DNA of 64,000 nt from Hyposmocoma kahamanoa (taxonomy: Eukaryota > Arthropoda > Insecta > Lepidoptera > Cosmopterigidae): the NCBI RefSeq assembly GCF_003589595.1, contig NW_020653718.1, positions 182,399 through 246,398 of the forward strand, given 5' to 3'. The position numbers and the translations under genes are program-made. Positions 45,030 through 56,717 of this stretch are shown here, one piece after another. Under the pieces are notes generated by a model, which saw nothing but the letters and a program-made list of their open reading frames with translations, searched no databases and was not told the DNA's origin. The first letter of the stretch is position 1, and the number at the start of each line of letters is the position of its first letter.

Positions 45030-45115
45030 GCAGGACGCCCTGCGACAAGATGGACGAACGACCTGAGAAAGATGGCCGGCAGCGGCAGGATGCGGGTGAC
45101 ACAGGACCGGGCATT
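45030..45115 (+). pseudogene. RTE-type LINE coding scrap
   Basis: The plus strand reads GRPATRWTNDLRKMAGSGRM and RVTQDRAF, matching the G-R-P-x-x-R-W-x-D-D-L...R-W-M-R-x-x-x-D-R stretch seen at 16.6 kb. Only about 28 codons survive. Confidence 0.6.
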
Positions 45116-45181
45116 TAGACAGTCAAAAAATGATATTTTAATCAAATTTTGTACTATTTTGCACAAGGGCAACACTGTAAA

Positions 45182-45292
45182 CTCACGAGAGAAATAAATG
45201 CAGGCCATACAAATATTTTTCCGATCCGGGAATCAAACCCGGGACCGGGATCTGCCATGCATAGTGGCAGATCAGCATAGTAACCGTTCGCA
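45182..45292 (-). repeat. Repeat C, head half
   Basis: Minus strand. CTCGTGAGTT is reached from a head with AACGGTTACTATGCTGATCT and GTTTGATTCCCGGATCGG. The CCATGG-containing 3' body is missing. Confidence 0.75.
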
Positions 45293-46525
45293 CTTTCATT
45301 GTGTACAACATTTTTACATCAAAACAATTTATGATAAGCTTTTCGTTTTTATAGTGGGCACAAGAGAAATAAAGGGCGTTTGATATAGTTTCGAATAGAG
45401 AAGACCACTTATCGATTTCCAATCTCCACAGATTATACTAATCTCCACTCTATAGTGTTCCCATGTTCATGTAACAAGAACAAGAAATAACTAATGACTG
45501 TTAGTTTATTAGATTTTTTAATACTGTTCAATGAAGTGACTTAAATCTCAAATGTCTCGAAATTTTCTAGTCCGAGACTCCCGAGATGAAAGTCCTATTT
45601 CGGACGTTACTTTAAATTATTTACTTAAGAAATCTTTAATGAAATACTTTCATGTGTTTGTTTTACCTCCACTGCGGCCACACCCTAGCAACCACCCTAA
45701 CACCAGCTAACAAATTATTAATACAAAACAATGTACATAAACCTACACAAATTATTCGCAAATTCACATTTCCTAAATTGGAGAAGTCCCTAAACCATGA
45801 GTTTCAGAGAAAACGGATGTAATCCCAGGGGTACTTGCTTTGAAATACTTTCAAGTACATTACAAAGGTTAACAACAGTAACGGTTATTTCAAATTTATC
45901 ACAATTCTGTCCTTTATAACCTCGGAAATACATTTATAACGATATCAGGATCACGGGGTTGAAAGTAGGCACTTACCTAACGTTTCCCTTATACCCTTGT
46001 GACGTATAGGTATCCAAAGCACTTTTATTATATTACAGTGTTATTTATGCTGAGAGTTATAAATGATTTTCTTATAAATCCCTGTGAGAGAGCGCGCAAA
46101 AACCCCTTTGAATTTTCTAGACATAACCAAGAATACCTCGTAAATTTGTGTTTGTTTTCTTTCCAAATGACGGTAATCCACCGTGATATTTACGTGATAT
46201 ATTTAAAGGCGGCTCCACACGCCAAACAATGGGAAGGGCGCACAAGCGTGTAGATGTTGTATTTGGATTGGCTTGTGCATGTTTATATACGTTTGTCGCC
46301 GATTTTTGTAACCATAGCATAATTAAATAAATGAATACTTTATGCCAGTTGTGTAACGTACAAACTAGATACGATGCGTTAGTTGCGAGAATTTCCGAAA
46401 GGGCGCGAGAATTCTCAGGAAGACACGCGACTTGTTAGTGTCGATTTTTGCGCACAAATCAAAGGAAGATTGCGGCAAGCGATTCCCATATATCCACACG
46501 TAGGTATGTATTACTTATTAGCCCC

Positions 46526-46791
46526 ATTTACGCACTCACTCTATCGTGCGTGATCAGGAGCGTATAGGTTTGCGCGCTTGAAAGCCTGCTTGCGCAATCG
46601 TGCGCGATTACCTGCTTGAAGTTTTTTAAGCTAAAGTTTTTTCGCGTGTGATTGTTCGTGTTCGTTTTTAATACAACGGAAGAGCGTCCATGTAAAAGGT
46701 AACTTTGTAACGCGCAACTTCCCTTTTCCTTCCAAAGTCTTCACACGCGCGCCCAATCGCACACCATTGCGATAGAGTGTCTGTGTAAAAT
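46526..46791. mobile_element. Candidate MITE with imperfect inverted ends
   Basis: ATTTACGCACTCACTCTATC on the left is mirrored by GATAGAGTGTCTGTGTAAAA on the right, about 19 of 22 positions. Inner GCGCGC-rich and CAATCGTGCGCGAT blocks pair less well. Higher GC and CpG than the flanks. No target duplication was settled. Confidence 0.5.
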
Positions 46792-48039
46792 ATGTAAAGC
46801 CCGCTATTGTTGTTTGAAAATTATAGACAGCCAGGCGACTTGTCTGCTTTATACTCTATTTTGCATGTACAATGGACTGTAGATACATCTAACCTCCCTA
46901 CACTCGGAAATTTATTTAAATTTTTTCGTGTTTTTTTATCACTTTTATATTTTTGTCTCGTCAATATTATTATTTAAGGCGAGGTATTTTAAATAAGTGT
47001 TAAATTGCATGGTCTTTCTTTTATTTAAGATGCTATGTTATTTAGAAAGAAAGAATCCTTATGATTGAGGTTTTCGATAAGTATAATGACTACTACTACT
47101 TTTTTTTCACATTTGGGGCTAGGATTTCCGGTTCAGACAGCCGATTATTTAATAATCTTTGAATGCAGTTCAAATTGTTTTTAAAATAAAAATGAAGTCT
47201 TATTTCAGATAAATTTTTGTATCTACGTATTATAGGCACTTTCCCTCCATATGGCATAGCCACGAGACGCCCTGTATAGGCGTTTAGTTATATCTGTCAC
47301 CGCCTAAAGGATACAAGAGTTCTATTCCATTCATTCTGTCCATTATTTTTTCCTGGTCTTTAGTGAATAGGTATTTTGTAGATAAGAGCATACCATCGTA
47401 GGTCAGATCATCGTTTAACATCAGCTAAGATTATGGTAAAGCGTGTGTCTGTTGTTTATAAACAAAGTACCATCTTTGCAAATTTACTGTCTTTTTATGA
47501 CTAAACTAGGTCAAACTCAACGTAATAGCCGACACAAATACCACGTCCGCCATGCTTGCTTCTCTGGAACAGACAAGTGCACTCGCAATCGTGTGGATAC
47601 CGACGTTTGTTGGTTTGTTGGCTCATCTAATTTGCCAAGCGTTTGTAGATGCTTGGGATTTGCGATAAGTGCTAAGCGTGTACAGCCTTCAAGTATGTGA
47701 TTTAAATTCAGTGATTTAAATTTTGTGAAAAAGTTGAACTGGATCTAAAGGCATGTGAAATATCTTCTAATATTGTTAACAAATACTATCTAGGTATAAC
47801 GTTCATTACATTAATGTTCATTATAATATTGTAAGTGATCAGACATACACAATATTAGTTACAAGAGCCATGCTTTTTTTTGTTATAATATGTAGTTCAT
47901 ATAATTTTTATGTGAAAAAAACTATTTTGACGTACGATCACAAGTGGCTTTATTACATCAATATCGTAATAATCAATTGAATCAATTTTACAGAACTGTG
48001 AAAATAAATAAATAAGAAACACTTCTACGTTTCAGTAAG

Positions 48040-48215
48040 GAACCAAATGGGTGGTCACAGATAAATGGGTCGACATGTAGCGAGATTGGTAAACGATTTC
48101 GTCAAAGTCGTGGGCGGTGTGTGGGCGAGACGAAAACAAGATTGTAGTAAATAGCACAAAGTACGGGAGGCCTATACACAGTAGTGGATAAAATCTGACT
48201 GTAGATGATGATACA
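48040..48215 (+). repeat. Eroded RTE-type LINE tail
   Basis: GGAGGCCTATACACAGTAGT recalls the GAGGCCTATGTCCAGCAGT ending of RTE elements and is followed by a GATGATGATA tail. The upstream part has faint similarity only. Confidence 0.35.
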
Positions 48216-48835
48216 AAACTTATTCAATTTAAAATCTGATTTTTAATTTACCACAGAACATTCATCAAACCCATTTATACATCCCGCTGCTGTTCTCGAG
48301 TCTCCTCACAGGTGAGGGTTTAGGCCATAGTCCGCCACGCTGGCCCAATACGGGTTGAAGACCTCACACAATAAATAAATAGTTTTACCGGACCTGGGGG
48401 TCGATTCAGAACCTTACGATAACTCAGTAGTCGACCGATTTCTTTTCATTTTTATTCATAACACCGGAATTGAACGTCAAACCCGTACAATTACTCGAAC
48501 TTCTCGACCGGCAAAGGCTACAAACGTTATTCAGAGCACAGAGCAGTTATCGAATGGAAGTTACCGAACGTCCTTTGTTTACAAAGCAAGAATGTAATAT
48601 GGAAATCTCTTATTATTTTAAATAAAGTCTGGATTTTGTTCAATCTTATAATCTATTTCATCGATTAGCTCCGTAAACGCTGTTGGATAACGATATCGTA
48701 TCCAAATCCTATTCGAACGTTTAACTCGGAATATTCTGAATAGATCGGAAAGCGCCCTTCAATTCGAGAACAATATCTAATCGAACGATTCGGTTAAAAT
48801 ATCAAAGTATTCTGAATCGGGGTCCTGTAAATAGT

Positions 48836-48987
48836 CTGAAGTCCCATGTGCCTGAAATTTCACCAGCACCCTACGCCTACCCTTCAAAACCGGAACGCAG
48901 TAATGCTCACATTACTGCTGGCGGCAGAAATAGGTAAGGTGGTAGTACTTTCCAGGACGAACTCTTTCGCAAGGAGCTCTACTGCAA
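48836..48987 (-). repeat. Repeat A, 5' half
   Basis: Reverse orientation. It runs from GAAGTCCCATGTGCCTGAAA to AAGGAGCTCTACTGC, with TTCAAAACCGGAACGCAGTA and CTGGCGGCAGAAATAGGTAA between. Confidence 0.88.
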
Positions 48988-49038
48988 ATAAAATATCGTA
49001 ACACAGAAACAAAAGATTTTTTTACGAATAAATATATC

Positions 49039-49206
49039 TACAGTATTTAAAGGAACTAAAAGCCAAAATTCAGGACAGCACATGGTTTTAATGTCAGACG
49101 CAATCAGTTACAACCACAGACCACATCAATACTTACAACATAATAATCACATTAGACAGCTCATATTATGATCTAAAGAGACTACACACTTTAATCATAC
49201 ATTACA
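49039..49206 (-). repeat. Gypsy 3' LTR
   Basis: Minus strand starts TGTAATGTATGATTAAAGTG and ends AATACTGTA. It is 168 bp and preceded by a purine-rich tract at 49207-49216. It shares GCAATCAGTTACAACC and the terminal blocks with the 120-bp 5' LTR. Confidence 0.88.
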
Positions 49207-49324
49207 CATTTCCTCCAGGTTTCATTTGACAACTAATATTTTCAATTAATCACTAAAGGCCAAAAGACTTAACAATTTTAATATATATATATATATATAT
49301 TTAAACAACAATAATTTCATGTTT

Positions 49325-49870
49325 GATATTTTGAGCCGTCTATGGTGCGCACCTCGTACAGGCTCTCATCATCAATCATGCTTCGCTTCCATTTATCATT
49401 CATATTATACGTCCTGAACAAAACATGGTCTCCTTTATTTAACTGCTTTCTCCTTTCTCCTTCTCCTTCTGCCTTCTCTCCTTTTTCCATTCCTGAGCTA
49501 TTATCTAAGTCCGGGTGTAATATTGAAATAGCTGTCCTGAATCTCCTTCCACATAATAATTCAGCTGGGGTTTTCCCAGTGACTGTGTTTAGTACAATAC
49601 GCATTTGAAATAGGATTCTGCGTACTCGCTCTGCCCAAGATTGATGTGGGGACTGCTTTTTCAGTGTGTCTTTTAATGTTTGTGTTGTCCTTTCAGCTTG
49701 CCCATTAGATGCTGGATGATATGGGGTGATTGGTGGGTTATTACGGTTTAATTGACATGAATCACAATTGGACACCATAGTCTCAATATACGCATCTAAT
49801 GAGGGGAACCATAAGTAAGCTCTGGCCAACATTTTTGTCTATACAACTCCACTACGACCATCATGTAGAG
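49325..49870 (-). pseudogene. Gypsy integrase with deleted catalytic core
   Basis: The minus frame reads LHDGRSGVV, a stop, then LARAYLWFPSLDAYIETM and VSNCDSCQLN. This is the HHCC zinc-binding domain, with the second His apparently replaced by Arg. It then jumps to ITPYHPASNGQAERTTQTLK, which contains the last catalytic Glu. The approximately 100-residue core with the two Asp residues is missing, yet the join keeps the frame open for 171 codons. The C-terminal part has LNKGDHVLFRTYN, then WKRSMIDDESLYEVRT, the usual end of insect Gypsy Pol. Confidence 0.85.
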
Positions 49871-50149
49871 CCTTCAAAACCTTATTCTGTGAAGATGTTG
49901 GAATAATCACTCAATTTGCCTAGAGTATACATTCTTTGCTAAGTGAAAGGTTATTTTTTTTGTCTTATCAAAATAAGGCAATGAGACGCTGTCCATTTAC
50001 GTAGGCCAGCTGTGCAATAAAAAGTTTTTCACTTTATGCAAGATCAAATCTTTATCAGTTTCCTTAGCGATTTGTTTCGAATTGATCCCAAGTAGATCAC
50101 ATTGTTCTAGCAGGAATACATCTTCCACTTGCTCCTCCTGGTCTTCTTC

Positions 50150-50387
50150 TCTACATTGCGTTGGAAACCGCTTAAACTGTCAGCATTACCCAAATCCTTA
50201 CCCGGTCGATACTGTATACCTAAGAATTCTGAGAGGATATAAGCTTAGGAATGGGCTTTTTATGTCCAAACATTCCCAGCAACTATTTGTGGTCAGTACA
50301 TATCACAAAGTTACGGCTCACCAAGTATTGTCTTAATTTCTTCAAGCCAAACATGACGGCTAAAGCTTCCTTATCTATTTGAGCATA
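50150..50387 (-). pseudogene. Gypsy RNase H remnant
   Basis: The minus strand reads YAQIDKEALAVMFGLKKLRQ, YLVSRNFVICTDHK, a stop, LLGMFG, then a broken IQYRPGKDLGNADSLS-like run. TDHK supplies a catalytic Asp of Gypsy RNase H. Stops and frame changes show it is dead. It is joined directly to what looks like a gag start at 50430-50388, so RT and protease are deleted. Confidence 0.75.
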
Positions 50388-50472
50388 TCAACGGCATGAA
50401 CCTGTAAAGTCCTGTGGACGCTCTATTCATCAATTTCATAGCGTATTTCACTTAGTTTCCTCGCGTCGCCAA

Positions 50473-50592
50473 TACAGTATTTCAGGAATTAAAAGCCAGA
50501 ATTCAGCACGGACGCAATCAGTTACAACCTAACAATCACATTTGACAGCTCATATGATTTATAGAGACTACCCACTTTAATCATACATTACA
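50473..50592 (-). repeat. Gypsy 5' LTR, shortened
   Basis: Minus strand starts TGTAATGTATGATTAAAGTG and ends AAATACTGTA, followed by TTGGCGACG. It is 120 bp, missing two internal segments present in the 3' LTR (around 49086-49100 and 49117-49140). Confidence 0.85.
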
Positions 50593-50597
50593 ATATC

Positions 50598-51364
50598 CAA
50601 TATCCTTGTGTACATTTTATAAATCGATATGGCCTATTTCGTCCCTCAATGAAGTGTAATTATGTCACTGATATGGTCGTGAATTAATGTTAAATTATCA
50701 TTACAATATTAATGTGGCTGTATTACTCTTAATTTGAATTTTTATATAAGTATAATATGGAAAGATCTATGTTGCAAATGTTATTCTTTGAAAGTACGAG
50801 GAAAGCTCTACGTCAGGCTGTAATTGAACTATATTGAAAATGTTAAGTAGCAGGATTATCTTTGGAAACTCTATAAGGAAAAAAGCGAAAGGAATCAGTT
50901 TGATGTATTCTTTTGTCAGCATTTGTAAATATTTTCCTTTTTTTTCACATATATGGCGATAAATGAGTCATCTTATGAAATGTGGCTGCTGCCACCTCAT
51001 AGGGTCATTTTTAAAACACTAACGACCTAGCAGGACAACTTAATATATAATGGTAACAACTTTTCTTCCATGACTTTTAATAATTCATCATAGATTTTAT
51101 ATTCATACAAAATTTTTGTAAATTTAAATACTCGGAGTTCGCTCTAAACGTATGTAATAATTCTGTGCAGGACGGGGGTGGGAATCATGTGGGAGGACGC
51201 TTGGTCGTTTGAACTTATTCTATCAAATGCAGATCTAAAAAGTGTCAGACAGTACAACAAAAACCTAAAAGTTTATGTTTTGCAAATTTATTAAATATAT
51301 GTAAAAAACTATATAATGTACAAATAGATACTACTTATTCAATAAACTTAAAAATTACAATTAT
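50598..51364. other. Unassigned AT-rich stretch
   Basis: No open frame of note and no repeat match were seen between the Gypsy element and repeat D. Confidence 0.4.
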
Positions 51365-51510
51365 TAACCTATGGCACGATTTACTGGAAGACGTAGATTC
51401 GATTGAAAGAATTGTTTTTTTCTTAGTTTCGATCTTTGTATTAATAGTTAACAAACTAGTGGAGTAATTTCACAAAACTAATTGAATATCATGGTGGTCA
51501 AACATTGTGA
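51365..51510 (+). repeat. Repeat D, copy 2
   Basis: GGCACGATTTACTGGAAGAC, TTTCGATCTTTGTATTAA and ACAAACTAGTGGAGTAATTT match the copy at 3298 and the reversed one at 52980. Confidence 0.6.
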
Positions 51511-51713
51511 CATTCACAAAATTTAAAAATTAATAATTATTCAACCATTTTTTTAAATCTTTGTACGGACTCTGTATACCCTGTACATTAACAATAAAGT
51601 GACAAACTTCAAAATGTAATATTTTGGGAAACTGACAAAATTAATAAGAAAAAAAAATTAACTAATAATACGGTTATTATTTATTTTATTATACCTCTTT
51701 TTTCTTTTTTTTT

Positions 51714-51842
51714 ATAACATCAAGTGGTGGGACGAACAAATCGTGCGCCTGATGCTAATCTCACGCCTGTCCATAACAATTGCAGTGCCACTCAGAACTT
51801 TAAACCGCAAAGATCTGAGGGGCACTGTCACTGTGACAGGAC
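51714..51842 (-). repeat. Repeat A, 3' end
   Basis: Reverse orientation. ACATCAAGTGGTGGGACGAA through AGATCTGAGGGGCACTGTCA, then broken by a tRNA-like SINE head. Confidence 0.85.
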
Positions 51843-51905
51843 TCAAACGAGTGTCATTGCCATGCCGGAGCAGGATTAATTAACTGAGCTACGGATTGAC
51901 TCAGC
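51843..51905 (-). repeat. tRNA-like SINE head next to repeat A
   Basis: The minus strand reads ATCCGTAGCTCAGTTAATTA and GACACTCGTTTGAGTCC, A-box- and B-box-like. It resembles the alternative head at 15862-16089. No body follows. Confidence 0.5.
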
Positions 51906-52979
51906 AGATCGTATAAATTTCTATAAATGCTCGTTACAGCGCATTGTATTCGGCTTAAATGGCTTTTTTCACCGTCAGCGCACTTGTGATAAATATGTAT
52001 ATGAAGTTACTCACTTAGCCAGGTACCTTTGCAGTTAGCTACTAGAAGCTGACGAGAGATATCGCTGTGAAAATACTTCGCTAGTTTGTTTTATTATTGA
52101 TGTAATGATAAATAAATAATATTTTTCATATCAGACAGAATATAGTCACAAATGACTATTTATGTATGTTTTTTTAACAATTTGATCACAAATATGTTAC
52201 TTTTCGAATTGTGCCACTTTACTATTGAGAGACATACAAATATATTTATTATAACAGACATAATAGGCACAAAAGGAGCGCGACATTTCAGTCCCATAAT
52301 ACTTTCGTTCAATGGTGAGGGTTAATACATAATGGGTATAAGCATTTATCAGAGAAAACCGCTGACGCTTTTCTCGCGCGGAAATAAGTACGCTCAACGT
52401 CTTAAGAGGGGGAGGGGACGCAGCTGTCTTCGATATCGATAACTTTTGTTTTTACGACTTATGCTTCTCGGTTTAACTTTTAGTCAACTTTCGATGAGTT
52501 GTGAGTTTATAATGAGGATGCGATTATTTAGAAATAGCTGTTGTCGTTTTTAAATTTCATATTCTTAAGTAGTTTATAAAACACTTAGAATAATAACGCA
52601 TAGAATGATAGTTTCACATCAAACGAACTGTCACAAGTGAAGCAAAAATCAAATTCATGTAGGGTAGTTTTAGTAGTAGGTTAATTTTCGGTTTTAGTGA
52701 ATATTTATATAAAAATACAAGTTGAAACGCGTTACTTTCTTGTGGAATGTGATGTTAGTATCTATTTTATGTTTGTCTGACGTATTTTTACACTCATTTA
52801 CCGCACATTTCGTCATTTTTAGCAAATTCTTGATCTGTTCGCGGTGCAAGTTGACCTTGAGTACTGAAGGCCCGCCCGCTCGTGTAGGCCCTTTTGGCGC
52901 GCTTCAATTTGCCTCACTTAGCGTGTGCGGACTAGGTTTCTATGCGTTATTATTCTAAGATAAAACAGTGAAAGACAAA

Positions 52980-53100
52980 AGAATATTATTCCCTATTTTA
53001 ATTTTTTTTGAATTGATATTCAATTATATTTGTGAAATTACTCCACTAGTTTGTTATGATTATTAACATAAAGATCGAACACTCAGAAAAACGACGATGA
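52980..53100 (-). repeat. Repeat D, copy 3
   Basis: The minus strand reads TTTTTCTGAGTGTTCGATCT, TAACAAACTAGTGGAGTAAT and TTTCACAAATATAATTGAAT, matching copies 1 and 2 without the tRNA-like head. Confidence 0.6.
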
Positions 53101-53767
53101 CCACCTCCCATCAAGTGGCTCGTCTGCTCGTTTGCCTCCTTCTTTGCATAAAAAAAAAACAAATAGGTATTTTCTTTACATTGATCTTTTTAGTGAAGGT
53201 GTACAAAAATGTATGACGAGATATTTTTTTTATAATTTATTTATGAAAATAAACTCGGAATCCACACACACAAGTAGGTATTTCTTTATAATGCAGGTGA
53301 GACGATAACAGGCGGATAAATTGAAGCGTTTATTTCCTGTTTGCTCGATTTCCCCCTAAGATACCCTTACATTAAAGCGATCTTTGAAGACGAGATTATG
53401 CAGAGAGGCAGGGGACATTAAGTGAATTATTAGATCTTTTATGTTATTAAATTGAAAATGAATACTTATTATTTTCTCTGAATCGCGTACCGTTCGTTGA
53501 TTTTTTTCTATTTATGTTGCTCTTTGTCCGTATTCATATCGTAATTTTAAGTGGAAAAAAGTATACAAAGTAAAACTTAAACGTCATTTAAAGAGGATGG
53601 ATCAGCGTTACTGATAAATCTGAAAGAAAATGCCCAGCTACGAAGCAAAACCAGACTTTCAAAGTTTTGTTACAGGTAATAAGCTTTACAATACAAAATA
53701 TATAGTCGAGCAGTGCGACGACGATGCGCTAGGTTTTGTTATTCCTTGTATATTTCATTTTCTAAAG

Positions 53768-54041
53768 CAGTGTTGGGCAAAGTACGGTCGGCGGGCCCCT
53801 TCCGGTCCGGCCCGCCAACATCTCTTTTAAAGGAGTGTAAACGGCCCTCGGAAACATATTTTTACAGTCTCGTCGATATCGACTTACGTGATAACGAAAT
53901 AACGTGCAAAGTTAACACACACACGAAATAACACCCAATTAAAAATTTTTAAAAAGAGACTGCATTTTTTTTTTAATCTGGTCTCTTGTGAATTTTTTTA
54001 CGTATTTCTGGCTCCCAATGAAAAAAGTTTGTCAATTCCTG
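53768..54041. mobile_element. hAT-type MITE, 274 bp
   Basis: A perfect 8-bp duplication TTCTAAAG lies at 53760-53767 and 54042-54049. The ends are CAGTGTTGGGCAAAG and, on the other strand, CAGGAATTGACAAAC. These are the imperfect CAG-starting inverted repeats typical of hAT elements. The interior has a GC-rich GGCCCGCC stretch near the left end and no transposase. Confidence 0.88.
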
Positions 54042-54052
54042 TTCTAAAGTGT

Positions 54053-54110
54053 ACCATCATCCTCATCATCAATCCATTATGCGCCCTACAACTGGGCACG
54101 GATTTTTCTA
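54053..54110 (-). repeat. RTE-type LINE tail scrap
   Basis: The minus strand reads CCGTGCCCAGTTGTAGGGCG followed by GATTGATGATGAGGATGATG, the eroded end of an RTE-like element with its ATG-repeat tail. Confidence 0.5.
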
Positions 54111-54536
54111 ACGAAATTCGTAAGACTGAGCCAGCGCGGTTTGGCGGCTTGGGAATTGTGTTTGATCACGGTGTTTTTTTTTTTCACCGTTATCGAAATG
54201 TATTGCTACTGAACATTTAGAGATGTACCGTCGATCAATCAATTGCGAAGCAACCCTTTTCTTTCCGGGCTGCTTGAGTACTAAAGTGTGTCTTAGGGAA
54301 AATACTCCAAGGTTCATGTTTGATATAACTTCTACCAACCCTGACCTTGGAATACTAGTATGACAGATTATGTACATAATAATATATAGCATGACACTGT
54401 ACTCAATGATGCTTTCCCTATATAACACTCTACTCAAAGATGGCTTCGCCACGTAAGACTCCTCCTTCTTCCTAATAACTATCACATGTATCTACAATAA
54501 ATAGTGAAAATTGCCACTTTCCATCAGGTTTTTTCA

Positions 54537-54915
54537 TGATATCAAGCGACGGGACTAACTAGTTGTGTTGGTAAGCGACATGCCTGTTGCAAGGACTGAG
54601 GACACTGCGACTGCGTCCGTCACCACCATGAGACACAAAGTAAACAAGTCCCATGCGCCTGTAATTTCATCAACACCCTTACCCTTCATAACCGAAACGC
54701 AGTAATGCTCATCAATCAGCCTATTGCAGTCCACTGCTGGACATAAGCCTCCCCAAGTGCTCGACGTGGTCTCCACTTGAGAACCTGTCTACTCCATCGC
54801 TAATAATAAAGATAGTAATGCTCACATTTGACTTTGACTTCTTCGTGGCAGAAATAGTTAAGGTGGCAGTACTTCCCTAGATGAACACTTTCACAAAGAG
54901 TTCTATTGCTACCAC
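54537..54915 (-). repeat. Repeat A split by an RTE tail
   Basis: Reverse orientation. The 3' part 54537-54711 ends in CGCAGTAATGCTCA. The 5' part resumes at 54814 with AGTAATGCTCACATTTGACT and ends CTATTGCTACCAC. The insertion is described separately. Confidence 0.85.
54712..54813 (-). mobile_element. 102-bp RTE-type LINE 3' end with 11-bp target duplication
   Basis: AGTAATGCTCA is duplicated at 54701-54711 and 54814-54824. The minus-strand insert carries CTCAAGTGGAGACCACGTCG, then GGAGGCTTATGTCCAGCAGT, then GGACTGCAATAGGCTGA. It is the last part of ORF2 (W-R...AYVQQWT) of an RTE-like LINE, extremely 5'-truncated. Confidence 0.85.
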
Positions 54916-56419
54916 AGAAGAAAGAAGTGGTCTGTGACTGCTACTAATGGTGCGCTGTCGGATTGTTTGTCAGAGTCAATATCATAAAAAGTAACTTTGT
55001 AACTGGAATCTACAATTGAAAAAAAAACCAATTCCAATTTTGGGGCTCATGAATTAAAAGTTAATTTGATTTGTGTCCGGGGCCGGGACGAGGGACGGAT
55101 GGGACGGATAAATCGTATGTGCCTCCGACTTTTACGGGTTCTACTTTAATTAATTTAATTGGAAAATTTATCGTCTTCCTCTTGGACAAACCTTAATAAA
55201 TATGAGGTACCTGAGGATAGCTTGAAATCTAAATTTCAAAACCAGGTCCAAAACATTTATTTGCCTAAAAATGGATTATAGTGTTGACTTTATTCCATGA
55301 ATTCCATGCGATATCAATGTACATATAAATGAAAAACATTAAAAAGATAAATATATAAACTTAATCAATTATGTATTGGTAAGTAAATGAGCATTTCAAA
55401 AGAATCTATGACTCAGCATTGTAATGACTTTTTGTATGTATGTATGTCTAATACTCGCCTCGTCCTCGCTGTTGTTCAGCATGTCATGGCATAGAGCACA
55501 ACAAATAAATTACAATAATGGGTTGGCCACAGCGTCCATACGGTACCAAAGTATATACAAAAACATTTTAATCAATTATGTATTAGCCATGTTGATCTAC
55601 AATCTTTCGCAATCTTTCAAATAATTTTAGAATTCTCCTTTTTCATAAATTCTTGTTTTTGCTTACAAAATACAGACCCTCAAACGACACTTGTCGTTTA
55701 ATGGTCTTTATTATCTAGCACATGTATATTTAAAGAATTTTGTAAAAATCGAAACAAACTAAAACATAAAGGGGCCATTCCAGGCGATTATGGTAGACAG
55801 ATCCTAAACTAACCGTAATAGTTTTTGACGGCTGTGTAAAGATATGTGTGTTTGGCATTATTATGCTGACATTCGACACCTTTACTTTTCACCAGTTCTG
55901 GGTATTTCTTAAGAAACTTACAACTTTCTCGCATATTCTTAAAATGACCGCAGAAAATATAACATAGAAAAAAAAAGAACTTTTTTTGTCTAAAGTTAGC
56001 GGGAAAAACCTCACGAACTCTTTGGCCATCCCATTACATCAGATGTGCTACAAAAACATTTGTATCGATCAGGGTGGAGTCGGGAGATGTAATTTCATCA
56101 AATGTAAGACACTCAACATGATCTTGTTTTAACACGATTACCCTGAGAAGGGATACATTTTATATTGAAGTATTTCATACTAAATCCTCGAAGACGGCAC
56201 CCGGGTGGTAGACAATGGACCTAAACCTAAACTTGCCAGTATTATAAATTGTGCACCTTATTACAATTTTCACATTTAGCTTGAATTTTTTTCTTTACAA
56301 ATTGATTTACATGCACCTCCATTAGCACCTTTTTTCCCTACAGAGAAGACTTTTATCAGTCAGACTTCGATAATTAAGACTCTGAACTCTGAAGGTACGT
56401 GCAACCTATGCTTCTTTTT
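54916..56419. other. Unassigned AT-rich stretch
   Basis: No gene or recognised repeat was seen. There is a short purine-rich run GGGCCGGGACGAGGGACGG at about 55080. Confidence 0.4.
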
Positions 56420-56717
56420 ATGACATCAAGTGACAGGACGAGTCGTGGGCGGTAAAAAACACGCCTATCCATAACAATTTTAATTGACTCAAAGCTTTGC
56501 ATCGCAGAGATCTGAGGGCACTGCAACTGCGTCCGTCACCATGAGACAAAGTTGACAAATTCCATGACCCTGTAGTTTCAGCAGTTCCCATGCTCTTTGA
56601 ATCCAGAACGTCGTAATGCACATACACATGCAACATATTACTGCTTGGTGGCAGAAATAGGTATGGCGTCAGTAGTTCCCTTTAAGAATTTTTTTACAAG
56701 GAGTTCTACGGCTTCTA
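56420..56717 (-). repeat. Repeat A, near full length, diverged
   Basis: Reverse orientation. TGACATCAAGTGACAGGACG through GGAGTTCTACGGCTTCTA, with AGATCTGAGGGCACTGCAAC and ATTACTGCTTGGTGGCAGAA between. Contains a small extra CATACACATGCAAC segment at 56620. Confidence 0.88.

Larger units (their letters stand above)
49039..50592 (-). mobile_element. Internally deleted Ty3/Gypsy LTR retrotransposon
   Basis: Minus-strand element flanked by a perfect 5-bp duplication ATATC at 49034-49038 and 50593-50597. The order on the minus strand is 5' LTR (50592-50473), a leader with TTGGCGACGCGAGG that looks like the usual start of insect Gypsy internal regions, a few codons from an ATG at 50430, RNase H remnant, integrase remnant, purine tract CTGGAGGAAA, and 3' LTR (49206-49039). 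Most of gag, protease and RT are missing, and LTRs differ by indels, so it is old. Confidence 0.88.

Noticed and set aside
52722..52958. 78-codon plus frame with a signal-peptide-like start
   Set aside because: The first codon is TTG, the first ATG gives an even shorter frame, and no conserved domain or splice site supports it. Hydrophobicity from T-rich DNA is expected.
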